Translations under genes and position numbers: made by a program
Part shown: piece after piece, positions 23,334-36,291 of the stretch
Layout: the number at the start of each line of letters is the position of its first letter
Numbering within the stretch: the first letter of the stretch is position 1
NCBI RefSeq assembly: GCF_000004075.3
Contig: NC_026661.2
Location: 4,588,001-4,652,000, forward strand
DNA: 64,000 bases
Origin: Cucumis sativus
Lineage: Eukaryota; Streptophyta; Magnoliopsida; Cucurbitales; Cucurbitaceae
Reading direction: 5' to 3'
Notes under the pieces: model-generated
Databases searched by the model: none
Told to the model about the DNA's origin: nothing
Seen by the model: only the letters and a program-made list of their open reading frames with translations

Positions 23334-26300
23334 AGAAATACTATACATACATAGATATGCACATACATATTTGGGTCAATCCAAATAGATGGTCTCATAC
23401 ACTCGGTCAATTGTCAAAATGGTGATACATATGTAATGCATAAATGGGTTGGGGTGAGGTATGGTAGTCAAATGAAAAACAAAGTTGGTATGAGCTTTGA
23501 TGGATGGCATCGCAACCCATGCAAGGACAAATATCACTTTATGAGTGGCCGAGAAGATTTAAGAAGGAATGAGAAAAAAGATGTATCAAAATTTAAATTC
23601 TAAGAAGATGAGGATATACTCTTTGTAAGTGGGAAAAGACTTGAGTGGCAAAGTTAAAATATATATGTATATATATATATAGAAATTGAAGAATATAATA
23701 CTTAAATATGAAAAGACTTGAGGGTTATTATTTTGGTGATGAAATGGGGAATTTGATTCCTTCCTTTTCAATGATTATAGGGAAAGGAAAGAGAGAGACT
23801 TTTTGGTGTTTATTTTGTTTGTTTTAACAACAACAACGACGACTACTACTACTACTACTCCTTCACAAACAACTTAACCCACGGGGAAGTGTCCTTTTTT
23901 GTCATTCTCTTCTTTTCACACTCTCAATCCCATCCCCCCATTTCCTCTTTCCCCTCCACGCGCCTTCTCACGCCTTATCTCACTTTCCACTTTTGCCCCT
24001 CCCCTTCCCTTTATTTGCATACCCTTACTTTTATTCTTGGTAATGTGGCTAAGACAGAAAGCAACCCCCTCACCATAATCTTACATGTATTTTTCTCGTA
24101 GTAACCAAAGCTTAACAAAGTCGATCAACTTCTTCCCAACTAAAATTTTTAAAAAATGCACGTCTCACGTATGGTTTTCATCTCAGTTCAAAGAAGTGAG
24201 TTGACCAGAATTTAGTTTCCAACCCAACACGTAAAATATGAGTTGGGTTGAGTTCTCGAGTTTATTGTTTTTTATTTATTTATTATTCTAATGGATATAA
24301 ATTCAAAATATTGAGAAGAGAGTGAAGGGATGCAACGCGAATGATACTCCGTTCGTGAAGAGGAAGACCTAATTTCTTAAGTTATATTTTGTTAAATAAT
24401 ATATATTATACTAATTCATGTTGGGTTGGATTGAATAAAATTTTCCAACCCAACCCGAAAACAATCCAGTTAGTTTTTTTAACTCAACCCATATAATATA
24501 AGTTGAGTAGTTCGGGTGGTCAGGTTCAACCTATATTCTTACACCGCTAATTCCAACTACCAAACGAAAGGATGCGTTTAGCTAGAGGATGAGCCATATG
24601 GTTAGCGAACTGCGATAACCAAGAAAAGGACATCACTTGAACTAAAAGATATCATGCATGGTATCAATACAAAACTGTATAAACGCGATCAAAACAAACT
24701 GAACATTAAAATAACAAGAAGCGAGACTAGACTTCGTTAAACCCTTTAATCATAGCGAAAGCTCAAGAAATTGAGTGAATTTTATTTTACTTTCTAAAAT
24801 TTGTTTTTTTTTTTTAATTTCTTTTTAATTTTAAGTTACAAAATTTTATAATTTTAAAAAATAAATAGAAAATATCTAGAAGGTATGAGATAATTTATTT
24901 AATGTAAATTATATGGCAGTATTAATATAAATGCTATATGGTCCCATTGCCACCAACTCTATCTATAAACTCTCTCTTTCTCTTTCTTTTTTGTTATAAA
25001 TCTCATTGCCCATAATTTCTTTTATTGTATGAATTAAAAGCATGATTTAACAATTTTATTAATTTCAATTTCAATTTTTTAAAATTTGTTTCACATGTAA
25101 TTTTATTATTTTGTTCAACCTTCCATCTCCAGGAAATTATCAATTAATTAATCCTCCAATTGGGAGTTAAAGTTTTTTACGTAATAATTTTTCATGTGAA
25201 ATAATATATAGTTTTGATGTTGAACAAAACTCTCAATTAATTAAAACTTTAGTGAAAATTAGAATAATATATCTTGTGGAAATTAATGCCTTACAAAGAC
25301 AATAAAAAATTATATGATAGTTACCAATATATTGGCATAAAATAATTAATTTATTATTAGTTTTAGCACTTCCAATGCAAATACTTCTAATATTAAAAGT
25401 GATTTTTTAAAAATTTGAATGTAGCTATGTGACTTCTTAAACCTTAGTGGAATACTTTAATGTTTTAACAAACTAATAATTATTTTTTTAGTTTGACTAA
25501 GAAAGTTGAATTTGAATATAATGTATTTTAGATGAAATACTTAACCTAATAATTACCATTTAAATCATCTAAATATATATAACGAGTATCATTTTCGAAT
25601 GCAGTAAAATGAACTAAAATATTTATAAAATATAGTAAAATTTAATTGAATGTCTATTATTGATAGGATATGAAATTTTGTTATATTTTATAAGTATTTC
25701 AACAGTTTTGTTATTTACAATAATTTAGAATAGTTAAAAATAGTAAAATTTCACATTATATAAAAAATGAACATGGGTTGATACTAAAATTAAAGTGCTT
25801 TTCTTCCAAACCCACTTTAAGATTTTATATCAAAGTTAGATTTAATTAATGCATGTTGAAAGTAGGGTTGAAAAGTGTTTTAAATGTGAATAATTTTTAG
25901 TATCTTCAATGCACATAATTGAAAATATGATTTTATTTATTAAAGTTGATTAAATAAATCATATTTGTTAAAGGAAAAAATATTTTGGAAATTCAATTGG
26001 GTAAAAATGTGATTTCAAAAAAGGTCTCATAGAAGAAATGAAAGGTTAAATCACATGTAGAAATAACAACTACACCATTTTCCAATTGGTGTGGAAAAGT
26101 AAGGCAATGTGTGATAGTCTCCCTTTTCCCTTTTTTTTTTCAACTTTTCTTCTTCCAAATTCATTGCACATGAACTAATATTGAATTTTTCTTCCAAAAA
26201 GAAAAAGTCACGAGAAAAAGAAAATCTTCCAACAGGTAGAAGAATCGTCGGAAGATACTATCTTTTCCGATGAATTATTGACTACATTGGGATTTTTGTT

Positions 26301-26544
26301 GTCTACTTTCGATCATCGTATATTTCCGTAGGATTTTGTTAATGAGAATTTGAATTTTTTTTCTTATGGAAAATGATAAATTATAGTGGAAAAAATTGGT
26401 TACTTATATAATTGATTACCATGTCAAGTAAGTAAATGATGTGCCTAATATCAAATGTATATTGATGTTATACTATTTATATAACAAAGTACATTACTTT
26501 TTTTTAAAGAAATAATATAAAGTACAAATACAATTTAGATAATG

Positions 26545-26548
<4 letters not shown>

Positions 26549-26591
<43 letters not shown>
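26549..26591. repeat. (TA)n microsatellite
   Basis: About 21 uninterrupted TA units; nearby, near 26663-26681, is a 19-base poly-A run. Confidence 0.9.
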
Positions 26592-26593
<2 letters not shown>

Positions 26594-27983
26594 AAACCTT
26601 TATATTATTGTTTTTTTCTCTTTGATGCTAAAATATGGATTATATGACTTGTAAAAAATACAAAAAAAAAAAAAAAAAAAAGTTTTCAATATCAAAGTTA
26701 GAGATAAGAACCGAACTTCTATAATGAAGAAGTATGAAGTTAAAATGTAAAGTCATGAGTTTAGAAAGGAGATCTGAATGAAAGAACTCCTGAAGACAAG
26801 AAAGTAAGGTTAAGAAAGATTTAAAATAATTAAGAGTTGCTACTTATACCACGTGACTCAATTATAGAAACTTCAAAGTTAGGTATGCTTAGTCTGGAAC
26901 AATTCTACCTTGGATGACCTTTTGAAAATTTTCTTAAAATGCATGCAAGTGTGAACAATATGATGGTTCGAATCCTGGACCTGGAGTGTCGGATTGTCAC
27001 ATAAAAGTTATCTCATATGGTGAATTTGATGATTTGTCGTTGAAATAAATTGAGAAATCTTCCAAAAAAAATTAGGTCATTATTGTATGTACTTGCGACT
27101 AAAAAAGGGTGAATATGTTGCTAAGAAAAGTAGGTAAAACAAAATCAAATGGTCCAAAATAGAATAAAAGTAAATAACATGAAATAGATTGAAATGTTAT
27201 GGTGGATCACTTCAAAACCCTACTTCCCAATTGTATTTGTCTTTTAATATTAAAATGCCTCGAAAGTGGTCCATTTCCAACGACATCGTTCTATTTAAGT
27301 ATACACTTAAAGAAAATGACTCACCGAAGTATAGTTTGTTTGATAAGATAACAATCACTTCTTTCTTAAAAGAAAACATATTTAAAGACTAAATTATATC
27401 AGTTTAAAAAACTCAAAACACCCGAAACAATTACCAAACTTGTAATAAATTAGAATTAAAAAACTATTGAATTTTTGTTATATATAAAATTTGTTACTCT
27501 TATAATAATTTAATCACTATAGTTTTCAATGTAATTACATTACTATAAAAATTAAAGAGAAATAAAAAAAGTAAAATATAGCTTTGACAATAATTTTGTG
27601 TGTTGGAACAAAATTATTGGAAAATGTCACTTTACTAAATTTATCAGCAAAACTACACCTACGAATAATTACAAAAATATCCACATGAGCATTGGAAATT
27701 TGTCATATTTATATTAAATTGGGAAGTAAAGCTTATCTTATACAAAAAAAATTCTAAGATTATACTAATGTAGTTTTTGTATCAATGTTCTTTCAATTTT
27801 CAAAATAATAAAATATGTTATTAAACTTCAAATTTGTTTTTTTTGCAATCCACTCATAATTTCTTTTCTTATCTTGATATATTTAAAATCACCATAATTA
27901 AACACTATACATAGTAAAAATGTAAATCATAGTAAGAAATTAAGTAGAAACAAACTTAATTTTAGAAAAAAACCAAAACAAAT

Positions 27984-28105
27984 AATGAAAATTGGAAGAA
28001 GAAAAAAAGAAAACAAATTTTCCCTAACTAAAGTTTGGTATTTGAATGAAAATTGGAAGAAGAAAAAAAGAAAACAAATTTTCCCTAACTAAAGTTTGGT
28101 ATTTG
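27984..28105. repeat. Perfect 61-bp tandem duplication
   Basis: The 61 bases from AATGAAAATTGGAAGAAG to AAAGTTTGGTATTTG at 27984-28044 are repeated without any difference I can see at 28045-28105. Perfect identity suggests a recent event or an assembly join. It lies 480 bases upstream of the PB1 gene. Confidence 0.9.
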
Positions 28106-28582
28106 AGATTATAAAAAAAAGAAAAAGAAAATTTGTATTACAAACAGACATTTTTTAATATAGTAAAATAAATTAAAATATAATGAAATTTTTGTTATAG
28201 TTCGTAAATATTTTATTCATTTTTATGAATTTTTCTATTCTAAAGGTATATTTTTAGTATAGATATCTATATAGGTTACCTAAGTTTCTATAGTTCTAAT
28301 GAATTTGGTACTGTATGACATACTAATTGTTATGATTACGTATAATAATACGTAGAAGAAGAAGATGCATAAAGAAGCCGCAAGAGAAAGCCAACAAAAA
28401 CCCACCACCTGTCCCTAAGCCAAATACATATAGAGAGAGTGACACAAACACAACACAACACTCTCTCTGTTTTCATTTCTCAATTCTCATCATCAAATCA
28501 AATGAAAACCTCTCTGTTCTTCTAATTCCATCAACAGATACGATTATACAAATTTCAATTTCCCTTCTTCCCTCATCATAAT

Positions 28583-30046
28583 ATGGATAATTACGCTTAC
28601 AATTCCTATGCTGAATCCGGTGACTCTTCCCCTCGTTCCCGTGAGATCGATTTCGAAAACCCACCTCCATGGGACGACGCTCAGCTGCAGAACCACAACT
28701 ACAAGGTTAAGTTCATGTGCAGCTATGGCGGTAAGATCCATCCTCGTCCTCATGATAACCTTCTCTCTTACGTCGGTGGTGACACTAAGATCTTCGCTGT
28801 TGATCGTTCTATTAAGTTCGCTTCAATGATTGCTAAGCTTTCTTCGCTTTCTGATACTGATGTTACCTTCAAGTATCAGCTCCCTGGTGAGGATCTTGAT
28901 GCCTTGATTTCGGTTACCAACGATGATGATCTCGAGCATATGATGCACGAGTACGATCGTCTTTATCGTGCTCCTGGGAGACCCGCTAGGATGCGCCTTT
29001 TTTTGTTTCCGGCTAATCAGAGCCCTAGCTTTGGGTCTGATGGAGGTAGGTCCGATCGGGATCGATTTGTGGAGGTTTTGACTTCTGCTTCTGCTCATCC
29101 GGCTGATGCGCCTAAACAATCTGTTCCGAATAAGGTGGATTTTCTGTTTGGTTTGGATAAAACTGGAATCGCGCCTCCTCCTCCACCGCCTGTGGCGATT
29201 AAATTGCACGATCCGTTACCTGAGCCGGTTGCTCAGCCGATTGAGCCTGTGGCTAGACCTGTTCCGGGAGATCGGATCGCTATATCGGATCCTGTGGTTC
29301 ATCCTGCTGAGATTCATCGTCAATTGCAGGAATTACAGAGGTTGCATATTAGCGAACAGGAGCAAGCTGCGGCGTATCAGAGAAAATCTGAAGAGAATAA
29401 TCTTATTGGAGGTTACGGTGGTGAGTTCTACGCGCAGAAGCCGATGGAGAAGACTCCACAGCCAAACGCACCGTCAGCCATTCAACCACCGGCTGGTTAC
29501 TGGCAGGAGAAGCAGGTTTCCAGCGGAGGTTTTCCGGCGACGATGACTGCCACACATGGCGGACCGGACCAACCACCGGTTTACATGATCCATCATCCCG
29601 GTGCTGTCTATCACTCGCCTCAACATCCGATGGTGAGACCAATAACCGCTCAGCCACCGCCTAATCAAGGCTACTACGCTGTACAACGTATGGCCTCAGA
29701 TATGTACCGTGAGCAACCAGTCTACAATGTTGTACAACCTCCCCAACAGCCGTATCCGGCCACTTCATCCCCGGCTCTGCCTCAACAACCTCCAAAGGTC
29801 GCCGCCTATCCCGGCGGCGGTGTGACTCTGGCAGCAGACGCAGGGCCACCCACTTACACACAGGTGGCATACGACAGCAGCACGGGGAGACAAGTATACT
29901 ACACGGCCAGCGGCACCACCGTACTAGCTGCACCTCCCCCGCCGACTTACCAGGGTGTGTCGGCGCCGGTAAGTGGCGATATTAGAACCGGAGCAGTGGG
30001 GCAAGATGGGAAGTTGATTGCAAAGATTTCACAAGGCTCAGTTTGA
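28583..30046 (+). CDS. PB1 (octicosapeptide/Phox/Bem1p) domain protein
   Basis: Intronless frame of 487 residues. A PB1 domain spans about residues 41-140: it opens with YKVKFMCSYGGKI, carrying the conserved basic-face Lys, and contains the acidic OPCA-like segment DLDALISVTNDDDLEHM. PB1 domains pair head to tail, so the protein is probably an adaptor or scaffold. The remainder is low-complexity and rich in Pro, Gln and Ala, with a PPPPPP run near residue 198, QELQRLHISEQEQAAAYQRK as a possible short helix near 250-270, and a Tyr/Pro/Gln-rich tail like that of stress-granule or prion-like proteins. The match to At5g64430-type genes is from memory, and the neighbourhood with FAAH and DNA Pol V supports it. 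No enzymatic motif is visible. A 7-codon uORF lies in the leader (28502-28525). Confidence 0.88.
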   Translation: MDNYAYNSYAESGDSSPRSREIDFENPPPWDDAQLQNHNYKVKFMCSYGGKIHPRPHDNLLSYVGGDTKIFAVDRSIKFASMIAKLSSLSDTDVTFKYQLPGEDLDALISVTNDDDLEHMMHEYDRLYRAPGRPARMRLFLFPANQSPSFGSDGGRSDRDRFVEVLTSASAHPADAPKQSVPNKVDFLFGLDKTGIAPPPPPPVAIKLHDPLPEPVAQPIEPVARPVPGDRIAISDPVVHPAEIHRQLQELQRLHISEQEQAAAYQRKSEENNLIGGYGGEFYAQKPMEKTPQPNAPSAIQPPAGYWQEKQVSSGGFPATMTATHGGPDQPPVYMIHHPGAVYHSPQHPMVRPITAQPPPNQGYYAVQRMASDMYREQPVYNVVQPPQQPYPATSSPALPQQPPKVAAYPGGGVTLAADAGPPTYTQVAYDSSTGRQVYYTASGTTVLAAPPPPTYQGVSAPVSGDIRTGAVGQDGKLIAKISQGSV

Positions 30047-30183
30047 ATAACGACAACAGCATGTGGTATAAAAATTTTGAGTTTTTCTCTCTTTTTCATT
30101 TTTATTTATATTATGAATACTGAATTTTAAATTACATCCTTATGGTATGATATGCTCTTTCTTTTCTATCTCGATCTATGATA

Positions 30184-30186
<3 letters not shown>

Positions 30187-30219
<33 letters not shown>
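30187..30219. repeat. (AT)n microsatellite in PB1 gene 3' flank
   Basis: About 16 AT units, 140 bases after the PB1 stop codon and so possibly within its 3' untranslated region; an ATCT tetranucleotide tract follows at about 30258-30276. Confidence 0.85.
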
Positions 30220-30220
<1 letters not shown>

Positions 30221-33200
30221 CATCTTATCATTATGTTTATGATATCATGTCCTAATCATCTATCTATCTATCTATCTTGGGTCTGTATACAACATTTTAG
30301 AAGTGATAAAACCCCTTTTCCATTTTCATTTCTGTTTTGTTTTCTCTTCTTGCACAATTTGGGTTAGGTACTCTTTGGAAGAAAATTTGGACATAAGACT
30401 TTATGACAGTGACTTGGGATATAGAAATTGAGACTCAATACTTTGTTTTATCATCCTTGGAGAGGCTTTGATGAGCATCCTAGAATAATAGCATTGGGTT
30501 AGTTCTAAATTTGAAACTCTTGGTGTTGGTTGGAATGAAGTGGGTTGTTGTTGTTAGAGAAGTGTCATATCATGTCATGATTTGAGTTTTAATTAAGCTA
30601 TCTATCTATGCTTGAATAATGTTGCAAAAAATGACTTTGTGATTTGAGTTTTGTAGTTATGTTGAGTGGGAATGTCATTCTATGTAGCAACCAACAATCA
30701 ATTAAGGATTGTTGTAGCAGTGAAATAGATTTGCAAATTGCAAAATATATCTTAAAACAAATCCATATCTAAATCCAATCATTACCTTTTTTTGAATGAG
30801 AGATAAAAGAGATTCACTTCACCTCACCCCTTTCAAAAAGTTCATATCACCAAATGCTACATATTTGTATCTTCTATACACTTCTATTATCATTTCCTTC
30901 TCTTTTGGTGGTTCCCAAAGAGTTGTTGAAATAATTTCAAATTTGATTTAAATTATGTCACGTAGTTACTCTAAAACGAACACTCAAAATCAACATCAAC
31001 AAACTCTTTCAACCAAAATCTTTCTTTTGAAAGAGACAATAATTTGTTATTTGTTTAAAATGGTAGTTTTTTAGGATATGATCCCTCTAATTGTAAGCCA
31101 TTCAAACCTTAAGAGTATTAAAAAAGCAATTTTTGTGAGAAAAGAAAATTGCTTTACTTTGGATTACTTTGTAAGTTTTCTTCCAAGTTGAAGAGATTCT
31201 CTTATGGGTAAAATTCACTCAATTATTCTATACCCAACACCACACATGTATGTATATAGAATCTTCTTTTAATTAATATTACATTTAAATTTTCAAGTCC
31301 TCAATCAAATATAAACTAATCATCTCAAATCACCACCTCATTTTGAACGTAACGTCGTCCTATCATTCATTTACTCGAGCGTCACAATTCGATTTCTCTC
31401 TTACCTTCAAATTGTGCAATATATATTAGATTGACACGTTTGAAGGGCAAGTAACATACTAATTAATTAAAACGAAAACGACACTTTCTCACAACATTTA
31501 TAAATTAATCTTCCTTTTGGCAATTGTGTGTGTGTGTGCAAAAATTTTCTTGGGAAACAAACACAACACACATACACACATACACTCAATCATAAATGTT
31601 CTTTTTCTATTCACTATACCCCACCTTTTCCTTTGAATTCAAGGGTAAGTCTATGTCACTTTCTTATCTTGTATTGGATATGCCACTTTTGTTTGACATT
31701 TTCTTGCATTACTTGGCAGCAATACTATGGACATATATAAAATGAATTTATGGGTATGGTTTTTGACTTTGGTGACACTTGATTTATTTATTTAATTCAT
31801 TCATTAAGCTATATATGAGAGCAAGTTGCAATAGAGGGTGGAATCTATTTGAGTGATTAGTGTTAATTATGAGATATTTATAGCATGATTGTAGCTTCTC
31901 TCCATGTTGTACCCACTATTCTTTTTAGTCAATTATATCATATCATGTACAAGGATGGGTTCCAACCTATAAGATAATGTTTTTATATAAATAGTTTTTG
32001 TATACAAATGTAAGATAGGATGCAAAAGTCATCATTTTGTGGGTATATTTTATGGAACACTTTCTAGGTGAGTTGTGTGTATATATGGTTTGATGGTGTA
32101 GACTCATGTTTCAAATTGTACGGTTGAATATAATAAGTTATCTTAACGTAGGAGGAAAACTTGAGATGTTTCGAGAGTATGAGAGGTTTCAAAGTGTTTC
32201 ACGCTAGACGATTTGTTTAATTTGTTTTTACATATGTTGTATTTGGGAAGGAATACACACTGAAATCTTTTTCAAATCTATTTATTTCCTCATAGCTCTT
32301 TCCTTTTCGTACTATTCTATTATGTGTATGGAGAGGAGATATAAACAATTGTATCAACTTCCTTTCAAATTTTACCAATTTTATGTTTTCCCTATTGGAG
32401 GTGGGGGAGAAGCATGAGAAGGTGCTCTTGATCTCCGATGATTTTGGACTAAAATATAATAGTACTAAATAGACAAGCAACTAGATCGAGAGGATGAAAC
32501 AATGACCTTATAAAGAAAAAAGACTAATTGGGCTTTGAGCCAAAGTAGCCTGATTGGTCTTAGTCTCAAGGTCAAAATCCTGAATCAACCTTCTTAGCCC
32601 GACTTTGGTCAATGATAAAGTTAAGGTCGACCTTCTTCATGTAATTGGATTTGAGACTTCGTATGGTTCTTTTTCATTTTCATTGTGTTTTCCACTAGCT
32701 AGCTATCTCCCTTCAATGGCCACCTTCGGAAAAAGCCAACTTTGACTAAAAATTGATCAAGACCACCTTTGATGGCTAACTCTGACAATGATCATCTCCA
32801 ATGACAGACTCCACCAATTAACTATGACCAACCAACTGCGTTGATCATCAATAACGATCAACTCTAATGACTTAATCAATTATAAGCGAAAAATGTTTAA
32901 CAGTGAAAGTAAATTAAAATTATTAGTACATAGAGTCTAATAATATTCTTTTATATTAATTTGATATTGATTGCAACATTTTGAGTACAGGAGGAGCGAT
33001 TTCATGTTAAAACAATAATTTTGGTAAAAAGTGCTTAAATGAAAATTACTTTTTGAAAAAACACTTTTTCATTTCTCTAATAATATAATTTTAAACATTA
33101 TCTTCACGGGTATAAAATGAATTTTCATTTTCATCCACAAACTTTTGAAAATTTGATGTTAAGTTTATGAACTTTTAATTTTATGTCTAATAAAACTTAA

Positions 33201-34078
33201 CCCATCTCTCAACTTTTTAAAAAATTAAATGATTCTACACGACAAGATTTAATTGAACAATTTTTTATAGATTTTTTTGAAAAAAAACGTTGAGCAGTGC
33301 ATTGCGACCTATCAGACATTATCAAATAGAAAGTTTGGGACTTTTTTTTTATACTTTTAAATTTTCAAAGAACAATTTGGATACAAAATTTAAAAGCTTA
33401 TAAATTAAATCATCAACTACTTTTACACAAAGTATCAATGCTATAGATCACACTTTCTACCGGGAAACTTTGCACACGCTCTCTTCATTGAGCTTTATGT
33501 GAGACTGTTTCTGTTGTGTAATCTCGTTCTTTGAGCTAACTTTGTGTGAGAGTTACTTGCACTAATGTAGTGTCGAGTCTACTATTATGATGCGTAAGTT
33601 AGTACACAAAGAATGTATAATTCAACGACCAAGCATCAATAAATTGCTCAACACTTTTTCGAAGTTTACTTACTTCTTCTCTTTGGATCCGTTGAATGAG
33701 ATTGAATTATTATAACGGTCCTCTTGACACTTGTTTGTGGTTTACGTGCACCACACTAGTGATGTCTAGGTAGTTGGTAACACACAAGGGTTATTGTAAG
33801 GTGCCAAGACAAGCTTAACTTAGCTATTTTCTGAACTCTGTTGGTTAATTAGTTTGCATCTTAAGATGACTTTAACTCTTCCTTTTTGGGATTTGTATTT
33901 TTCCTTCAACTCAGGTTCAACCACGAGGTTTGGACCGAGTAATCCTCAACAAAACCTACTAAATACTTTTGAAGTTTGATAACCTACTATACATAAATTA
34001 CTAGCTTCCAACTTTATGAACTAAACCATGGTAAAAGTTGGCCAATAGGTAACAGTAATTAATTAACACATGCTTCTT

Positions 34079-34328
34079 TCAATGATGTTTGAGGTCAAAA
34101 TCCGCCTCCCATGTCTCATTTGTACTAAAAATCAAAGACTTATGTAATGTAATGAAAACACATCTCTGCTAGCCAAGAAGACATACATCAGTTGAATCAG
34201 AACTCAAGAAATTAAAGCATTATTCCCAAATTGGACCAAAAATGTTCAAATGATGGTGAAGAACATACCTCTGATTGTAAAAGAGTTTGAAGGAAAGCTT
34301 TTGTAGAGAAAAAGAACAATGAAACCAT
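34079..34328 (-). other. Possible small spliced transcript with 48-codon open frame
   Basis: On the minus strand, an ATG at 34328 opens 20 codons (starting MVSLFFFSTK) to a strong donor, GTATGT, after 34269. A 103-base interval ends in GCTAGCAG, and 34165-34079 then continues in phase for 28 codons (starting RCVFITLHKS) to TGA. Upstream on this strand lies a CT-rich tract (34379-34430) of the kind seen in plant leaders. No similarity to any family is recognised. A GT-AG pair that keeps frame can arise by chance, so this may be a non-coding RNA exon pair or nothing. It would diverge from the CYSTM gene. Confidence 0.2.
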
Positions 34329-34378
34329 AGAAAATGTTGAGAGATCAGAAGAAGAAGAAAACCCTTCCAATTCATTTT

Positions 34379-34425
34379 TTGTAGAAAGGAAAGGAAGAGG
34401 AAGAGGAAGAGGAAGAGGAAGAGAA
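34379..34425. repeat. (GGAAGA)n purine tract
   Basis: About six units of GGAAGA or GGAAGAGA followed by AGAGAGAGAG; CT-rich on the minus strand. It sits between the possible minus-strand unit and the CYSTM promoter. Confidence 0.8.
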
Positions 34426-35133
34426 GAGGTTAGAGAGAGAGAGAAAAGAAAGAAACATAATATATGTTTTATTTCTTCTTTAAATTTTAAAGTTTTTTCT
34501 TTATATATAAAAAAATATAAAGTGTCCTAACATAAAGTTTAGGATTCGTGATGTATGTATGTATGTGTGTGAACACATCAAAACTTGGAATCTCTTTACA
34601 ACTTCAGTTAACCTTTTTGGTCTCTCTAAAATTATAAAACAAACATGCATTGGAATAACATATTCTACCTTTTTTCTCTTTTCTTATGTAATGCAAAGAG
34701 AATAATTGAGAACAGGTGAAGAAGATAGACAGCTACTAAAGTGGATTAGTTTCATTACCCCACAAAGATGATGAACACACACACAAAAATGAGATCAGAA
34801 GTCTCTAGATAGACATATATATATATATATCTATATATGCTTTACTTTTCCTTTAGTTTCTCATATTTAAACTACTGATCTCCCTTACCTTCTTCTTCAA
34901 TACAACTAGAATCTTCCCTTTCATAAAGTTCTGTTCACATATCTCTCTTTGAGAATTCCAAAAACTAATTAATACCCATTGAAGAAACAAAGATAAAGTA
35001 GAAAAAAGGAAGAAAAAAAGTACCGTAGTTTCTTGAGTTTTCTCATATATTAAGTATTGTGATTTAAATACCCTTGTTGTTCTTCCTCTTGATCATAGTC
35101 TCTTGGGTTGTAAGCTTCTGCTGGATAGAAGAT

Positions 35134-35746
35134 ATGAGTGATCCCAAATATGCCTATCCCTACCCACCTCCTCAAGGTATGTTGAGCTAGCTATGTTCAG
35201 GTTGGTAATTCCGTTGTTACGTTTTGTTTGATTTAGTAATTTGGGGTGGTGTGGATTTATTTGCAGGAGGATATTATCAAGGGCCACCAGTGATGGCGCC
35301 ACCGCAGTACGCCGCCCCACCGCCAAGACGACAACCGGGTTTCTTGGAGGGATGGTATGCCAAAAAGCTTCTTCTTTTTGTTGATAATTAAACTCTCTCT
35401 TTAATTGTTCTGGTTTTGCTTGCATATATCAAAACTGAAGGTTTGAATTGAGAGTGTTAGGATGATCTAAAGAAAATTTATATCTGTACTACCGTGATAA
35501 AAGATAGAACTTGAACATGCTGCCTTTGATTTAGTTTCTTGACATCTTTCTTTCTCGGGTGCTAAACATATCGAAGTGACGAGATCGTCTATGAAGTTTG
35601 AACTACATCTTAGGTTTGGATTCTATGTTTTCTTTAGTGTGGCTTAACAGAGGGTTTCACTTTGTGTTTGCAGCCTTGCAGCTCTATGCTGCTGCTGTCT
35701 CCTTGATGAATGCTGCTGTGACCCTTCCATTATCTTTCTTACTTGA
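35134..35746 (+). CDS. CYSTM (cysteine-rich transmembrane module) small protein
   Basis: Three exons, 35134-35176, 35267-35354 and 35674-35746, all GT-AG, give 67 residues. The N half is Pro/Tyr/Gly-rich (PKYAYPYPPPQGGYYQGPPV), typical of tail-anchored CYSTM proteins. The C-terminal module reads GFLEGCLAALCCCCLLDECC and ends DPSIIFLT, giving eight cysteines in a short hydrophobic segment that inserts in the plasma membrane. CYSTM proteins are linked to stress tolerance and in some cases to cell-fate or fertility signalling; the biochemical role is unclear. Splice phases are 1 and 2, and the last exon carries almost the whole module. A diverged second copy of the last exon lies 1.3 kb downstream. 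Confidence 0.92.
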
Positions 35747-36291
35747 TGCTATGAGAGAATTCATTGCCTTTGTAGCTGTAAATTGCCTCATCTCTTATCT
35801 CTTTTCTTTTCTTATTTTGTGAGTGTGGTTTTATTTTGTGTAAACTTGGAAAGAACATTGATTGGTGTGCAGAATAAAAGCTGCTTTGCTGTAAAGTATA
35901 TTATATAGAGTTTGTATATGCTCATTCTCGTTACCTAGCTAATTTAGTTTTTATACTTTAGCACACGCACGTGTTTATCAACACTTTCTTTGGCTCGTGA
36001 GAAGTAGGAAACTATAGATCGATGCTAGACAACGCTTCTTGTTGATGATCTATACTTCAACAAAACTTAAGATTTCTCGTCATTCTTCAGTGATTAAGAA
36101 AACTATTTTATCCAATTATTTTAAGATGAAATTTCATGTTTATAAAAAAAATGACACATTCAAATAAGATTTGTGCAGTGGTTCTCTATAAAGATTGATA
36201 GGGTCGCACAAACCTAGAGGAAAAGATTGATATGCATTCGTTCATTTTCTAGCTATCTAGTCTCTTCGATCAACATTTGTCCGATACATAT

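Larger units (their letters stand above)
20499..28582. other. 8-kb gene-poor region between FAAH and the PB1 gene
   Basis: FAAH and the PB1 gene diverge here. 20499-20900 is probably the FAAH leader and promoter and about 28300-28582 the PB1 promoter and leader. Between them the DNA is AT-rich. Elements seen: MITE 22829-23333, degenerate GGGTTGGGTT-type sequence near 24230-24540, a short (CTA)n at 23842-23859, (TA)n at 26549-26591, poly-A at about 26663-26681, a TATCAGTGATAGA-family scrap near 25650-25735, and a perfect 61-base tandem duplication at 27984-28105. A 72-codon frame near 21628-21846 has no recognisable similarity and I do not call it a gene. Confidence 0.6.
30047..35133. other. 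5-kb intergenic region
   Basis: The first 250 bases are the PB1 gene's 3' side. The rest is AT-rich with microsatellites: (AT)n 30187-30219, (ATCT)n about 30258-30276, GTGT and ACACAC runs near 31526-31590, GTAT repeats near 34554-34570 and TATATA near 34817-34840. A possible short spliced minus-strand unit at 34079-34328 is listed separately. The last 450 bases are the CYSTM promoter and leader. No known protein-coding gene recognised. Confidence 0.55.

Noticed and set aside
28823-29933. Frames of 70-146 codons overlapping the PB1 gene in other frames
   Set aside because: Shadows of a GC-richer coding region; the PB1 frame alone shows a known domain and consistent composition.
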